Of a stretch of DNA of 6,960 bases, positions 5,045 through 6,960 are shown piece after piece. A program made the position numbers and the translations under genes. Position 1 is the stretch's first letter, and each line of letters opens with the position of its first letter. Under the pieces are notes generated by a model, which saw only the letters and a program-made list of their open reading frames with translations, had not been told where the DNA came from and made no database searches. Source of the DNA: an uncultured Solobacterium sp. (lineage in GTDB: Bacteria > Bacillota_I > Bacilli_A > Erysipelotrichales > Erysipelotrichaceae); contig USIC01000041.1 of assembly GCA_900554555.1 (NCBI GenBank), forward strand, positions 1 to 6,960. The letters run 5' to 3'.

Positions 5045-6106
5045 ATGAAAAATACAGATATCAAAAAGTTAATACAATGGTATGACCAAAACAAACGCAG
5101 TTTGCCTTGGCGTGATACGGGAAATCCTTATGATGTTTGGTTAAGCGAGATTATGTTACAACAAACACGTATTGAAGCTGTCAAACCAAAGTATATTGCA
5201 TTTAAAAAGGAGTTACCCGATATAGCTAGCTTAGCAAACTGCGATGATGATCGTTTAATGAGACATTGGGAAGGTCTTGGATATTATAGTCGTGCAAGAA
5301 ATTTAAAAAAATGTGCCATGTTTTTGATGGAGCATTATGAAGGTAAATTACCAGAAGACTTTGAACTACTGAAGAAACTTCCTGGGATTGGTCCTTATAC
5401 TGCCGGTGCTATCGCTTCGATTGCATTTAATCAACCAGCCCCTGCAATTGATGGAAATGTACTACGTGTACTAACAAGATATTATGGAATTACAGAAGAC
5501 ATCCGCTTACCAAAGGTAAAGAAGATGATTGAAGACAAACTCGATGACTTCTACAGTTGTAAACAGTCAAATCTTAGTTATGCCTCTTTTAATCAAGGTA
5601 TTATGGAGCTGGGTGAAACAATTTGTGTACCAAACGGTGCTCCCCAATGTACAAAATGTCCACTCAATAAAAACTGTTACGCATATCAAAATCAGATGAC
5701 AGACAGCATCCCATATCGCTCCTCTTTAAAAGATAGAAAGATACTAGAGCGTACCCTCTTTATTATTCGTGATGATCAATACTTTTTAATTCATAAGCGA
5801 CCTCACACAGGACTTCTTGCAGGGTTATATGAATTCCCTGGCTTGGATGCACATCTAACAAAATCAGAAATGATTAGTCATATTGAATCCTTAGGGTTTA
5901 CACCGCTTAGGATTACAACTCTACCTGAAGCAAAACATATTTTTACACATTTAGAGTGGCACATGCGTGCATATGAAATTAAGGTGGCTGAAATCCAACA
6001 TCCATTAGATGAACATTACTATCTCGTAAATAAAAAGGAACTGCAATCACTTGCAATCCCTTCTGCATTTAGAAAATATACTGATTGGTATTCTCTTAGA
6101 GACTAA
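5045..6106 (+). CDS. mutY: Adenine DNA glycosylase MutY
   Basis: Base-excision repair glycosylase that removes adenine mispaired with 8-oxoguanine, preventing G-to-T transversions; 353 residues, normal for the family. The glycosylase domain has LPWR (20-23), SEIMLQQTR (34-42) with catalytic Glu35, the GLGYYSRA segment (77-84), the helix-hairpin-helix LPGIGPYTAGAI (112-123) and DGNVLRVL (136-143) with catalytic Asp136. Four cysteines for the 4Fe-4S cluster are Cys194, 202, 205 and 211, spaced C-X7-C-X2-C-X5-C (E. coli has X6 in the first gap). Residues from about 230 form the Nudix-like 8-oxoG-recognition domain, with HKRPHTGLLAGLYEFPG (251-267) and HIFTHLEWHMRAYE (299-312). The family's N-terminal sequence begins at this ATG, so the start is firm, yet the predicted 13-nt leader shows no Shine-Dalgarno sequence. 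It diverges from tRNA-Gly through a shared promoter and ends in its own terminator. Confidence 0.97.
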   Translation: MKNTDIKKLIQWYDQNKRSLPWRDTGNPYDVWLSEIMLQQTRIEAVKPKYIAFKKELPDIASLANCDDDRLMRHWEGLGYYSRARNLKKCAMFLMEHYEGKLPEDFELLKKLPGIGPYTAGAIASIAFNQPAPAIDGNVLRVLTRYYGITEDIRLPKVKKMIEDKLDDFYSCKQSNLSYASFNQGIMELGETICVPNGAPQCTKCPLNKNCYAYQNQMTDSIPYRSSLKDRKILERTLFIIRDDQYFLIHKRPHTGLLAGLYEFPGLDAHLTKSEMISHIESLGFTPLRITTLPEAKHIFTHLEWHMRAYEIKVAEIQHPLDEHYYLVNKKELQSLAIPSAFRKYTDWYSLRD

Positions 6107-6131
6107 CTCATTCCTTGTGAATGAGTTTTTT
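6105..6131 (+). terminator. Intrinsic terminator of mutY
   Basis: An 8-bp perfect stem, AACTCATT (6105-6112) and AATGAGTT (6120-6127), has the 7-nt loop CCTTGTG and a T run to 6131. The stem begins inside the mutY TAA (6104-6106), and the T run reaches the stop codon of the convergent uridine phosphorylase gene. Read on the minus strand there is no U-tract, so it should serve mutY mainly. Confidence 0.82.
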
Positions 6132-6912
6132 AGTCTGCACTACCATCCTGTTCAATCAAATACTTCACCGCTTCAATGGCTGCTTTGATGGCTAAGTCTG
6201 TATCATGAACCTGTGGATTTGGTAAACCTGCTCTTTGACGTTCTTGGTTTGCGACTGTAAGAAGTACAGTGCCACAACGAACATGTAAATAACTAGCTAC
6301 GATAAATAGAGCTGCGGATTCCATTTCAGAAGCTTTAGCACCCATCTTAAGCCAAGCATCCCACTTACGGATTAAATCTGGTCCATTCGGAAGCGTCTCG
6401 GGACGATGCTGACCATAGAAGGCATCTTTGCATTCAACAACACCTGTATGATACGGATGTTCAACACGACGAGCACCTTCTACCAAAGCATTTACAATAT
6501 CCAAATCCGGAACAGCTGGATATTCAATTGGTGAATATTCCTTTGAAGTCCCTTCCATACGAATTGCACCAGTTGCGATAACTAAATCACCGCTCTTCAC
6601 GCTTAAATCCATACCACCACATGTACCTATTCGGATAAATGTATCTGCACCAACTGCTGTTAACTCTTCCATCGCAATAGAAGCACTCGGTCCACCAATA
6701 CCCGTTGAAGTAACTGAGACCTTTACACCATTTAACCAACCTGTATAAGTTACATATTCACGTGAGTCCGCTACAAGTTCAGCATCATCGAAATACTTCG
6801 CAATTTTGGCACAACGCTTTGGATCACCTGGCAAGAATACGTATCTTCCAACATCGCCTTTTCCAACACCAGTATGATACTGCTTTCCACTACCCTCACT
6901 ATAATCAATCAT
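6130..6912 (-). CDS. udp: Uridine phosphorylase
   Basis: Pyrimidine salvage enzyme of the cytoplasm that cleaves uridine with phosphate to uracil and ribose-1-phosphate; hexameric in known members. The 260 residues align over their length with the NP-I nucleoside phosphorylase fold. Visible landmarks are His13, PGDPKR (28-33) with phosphate-binding Gly29 and Arg33, SRE (50-52) with Arg51, STGIGGPS (69-76), RIGTCGG (94-100) with Arg94 and Thr97, and SEMESAAL (195-202) with ribose-binding EME (196-198). YGQHR (166-170) keeps the Gln and Arg (168 and 170) that select uracil in E. coli Udp (Gln166 and Arg168), which argues against purine nucleoside phosphorylase. AAGGAG lies 8 nt before the ATG and TATAAT (6938-6933) lies upstream. 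It converges on mutY with a 23-bp gap, with no clear minus-strand terminator before the mutY end. No partner pyrimidine-salvage gene is in view. Confidence 0.95.
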   Translation of the reverse strand: MIDYSEGSGKQYHTGVGKGDVGRYVFLPGDPKRCAKIAKYFDDAELVADSREYVTYTGWLNGVKVSVTSTGIGGPSASIAMEELTAVGADTFIRIGTCGGMDLSVKSGDLVIATGAIRMEGTSKEYSPIEYPAVPDLDIVNALVEGARRVEHPYHTGVVECKDAFYGQHRPETLPNGPDLIRKWDAWLKMGAKASEMESAALFIVASYLHVRCGTVLLTVANQERQRAGLPNPQVHDTDLAIKAAIEAVKYLIEQDGSAD

Positions 6913-6932
6913 AAAAATATCTCCTTCTACAC

Positions 6933-6938
6933 ATTATA
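6933..6938 (-). promoter_or_regulatory. udp: -10 element of the uridine phosphorylase gene
   Basis: A perfect TATAAT on the minus strand predicts a start near 6926 and a leader of about 14 nt that consists mostly of the ribosome site. The matching -35 falls at the window edge and cannot be judged. A short repeat AACGA/TCGTT (6957-6953 and 6942-6938) flanks the spacer and might be an operator; it is too short to be sure. Confidence 0.5.
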
Positions 6939-6960
6939 ACGATAATAATCAGTCGTTCTA

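Noticed and set aside
1..6960. A defence system, mobile element, CRISPR array or novel multi-gene cassette
   Set aside because: All large genes are core metabolic or information-processing families, the strands alternate with tight shared signals, and no direct repeat, integrase or composition shift is seen.

Overview
The window looks like an ordinary core-genome segment of a low-GC Gram-positive bacterium (Bacillota). A member of the Erysipelotrichales is my best guess from the protein flavour and the AT-rich composition, but this is inference. TGA is used as a stop (pseudouridine synthase gene) and Trp codons are TGG, so the code is standard and not that of mycoplasmas. I see no transposase, integrase, CRISPR array, toxin-antitoxin pair or composition break, and I did not find a convincing new multi-gene system. 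The interest lies in promoter, leader and terminator architecture and in one small unassigned protein.

Layout from left to right. On the minus strand, an M20-type amidohydrolase runs off the left edge (1-445, C-terminus missing). A 74-bp gap with its own promoter separates it from an S4-domain RluA-type pseudouridine synthase (520-1389). Diverging from that gene is a plus-strand FAD-dependent dehydrogenase of the uncharacterised COG2509 type (1466-3019). It converges on a minus-strand RhlE-like DEAD-box RNA helicase (3049-4416), with one bidirectional terminator between them. Upstream of the helicase on the same strand lie a 173-bp gap with a terminator-like leader hairpin, a 71-residue acidic Sm/LSM-like protein (4590-4805), a 106-bp gap with an inverted repeat, and a tRNA-Gly with anticodon CCC (4912-4982). 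A palindromic promoter (4994-5027) separates this tRNA from the divergent plus-strand mutY (5045-6106). mutY in turn converges on a minus-strand uridine phosphorylase (6130-6912).

Functional threads. RNA metabolism is represented on the minus strand by the pseudouridine synthase, the RNA helicase, the Sm-like protein and the tRNA. MutY guards against 8-oxoguanine mispairs, and uridine phosphorylase serves pyrimidine salvage. The FAD enzyme and the amidohydrolase have no obvious link to these. Three gene pairs are divergent or convergent with very compact signals: opposed promoters at 1396-1446 and 4994-5027, and terminators overlapping stop codons at 3049 and 6105. The 5' ends are mixed. Four genes have clear Shine-Dalgarno sequences, the FAD gene has a plausible one, mutY has none visible, and the pseudouridine synthase appears to be leaderless.
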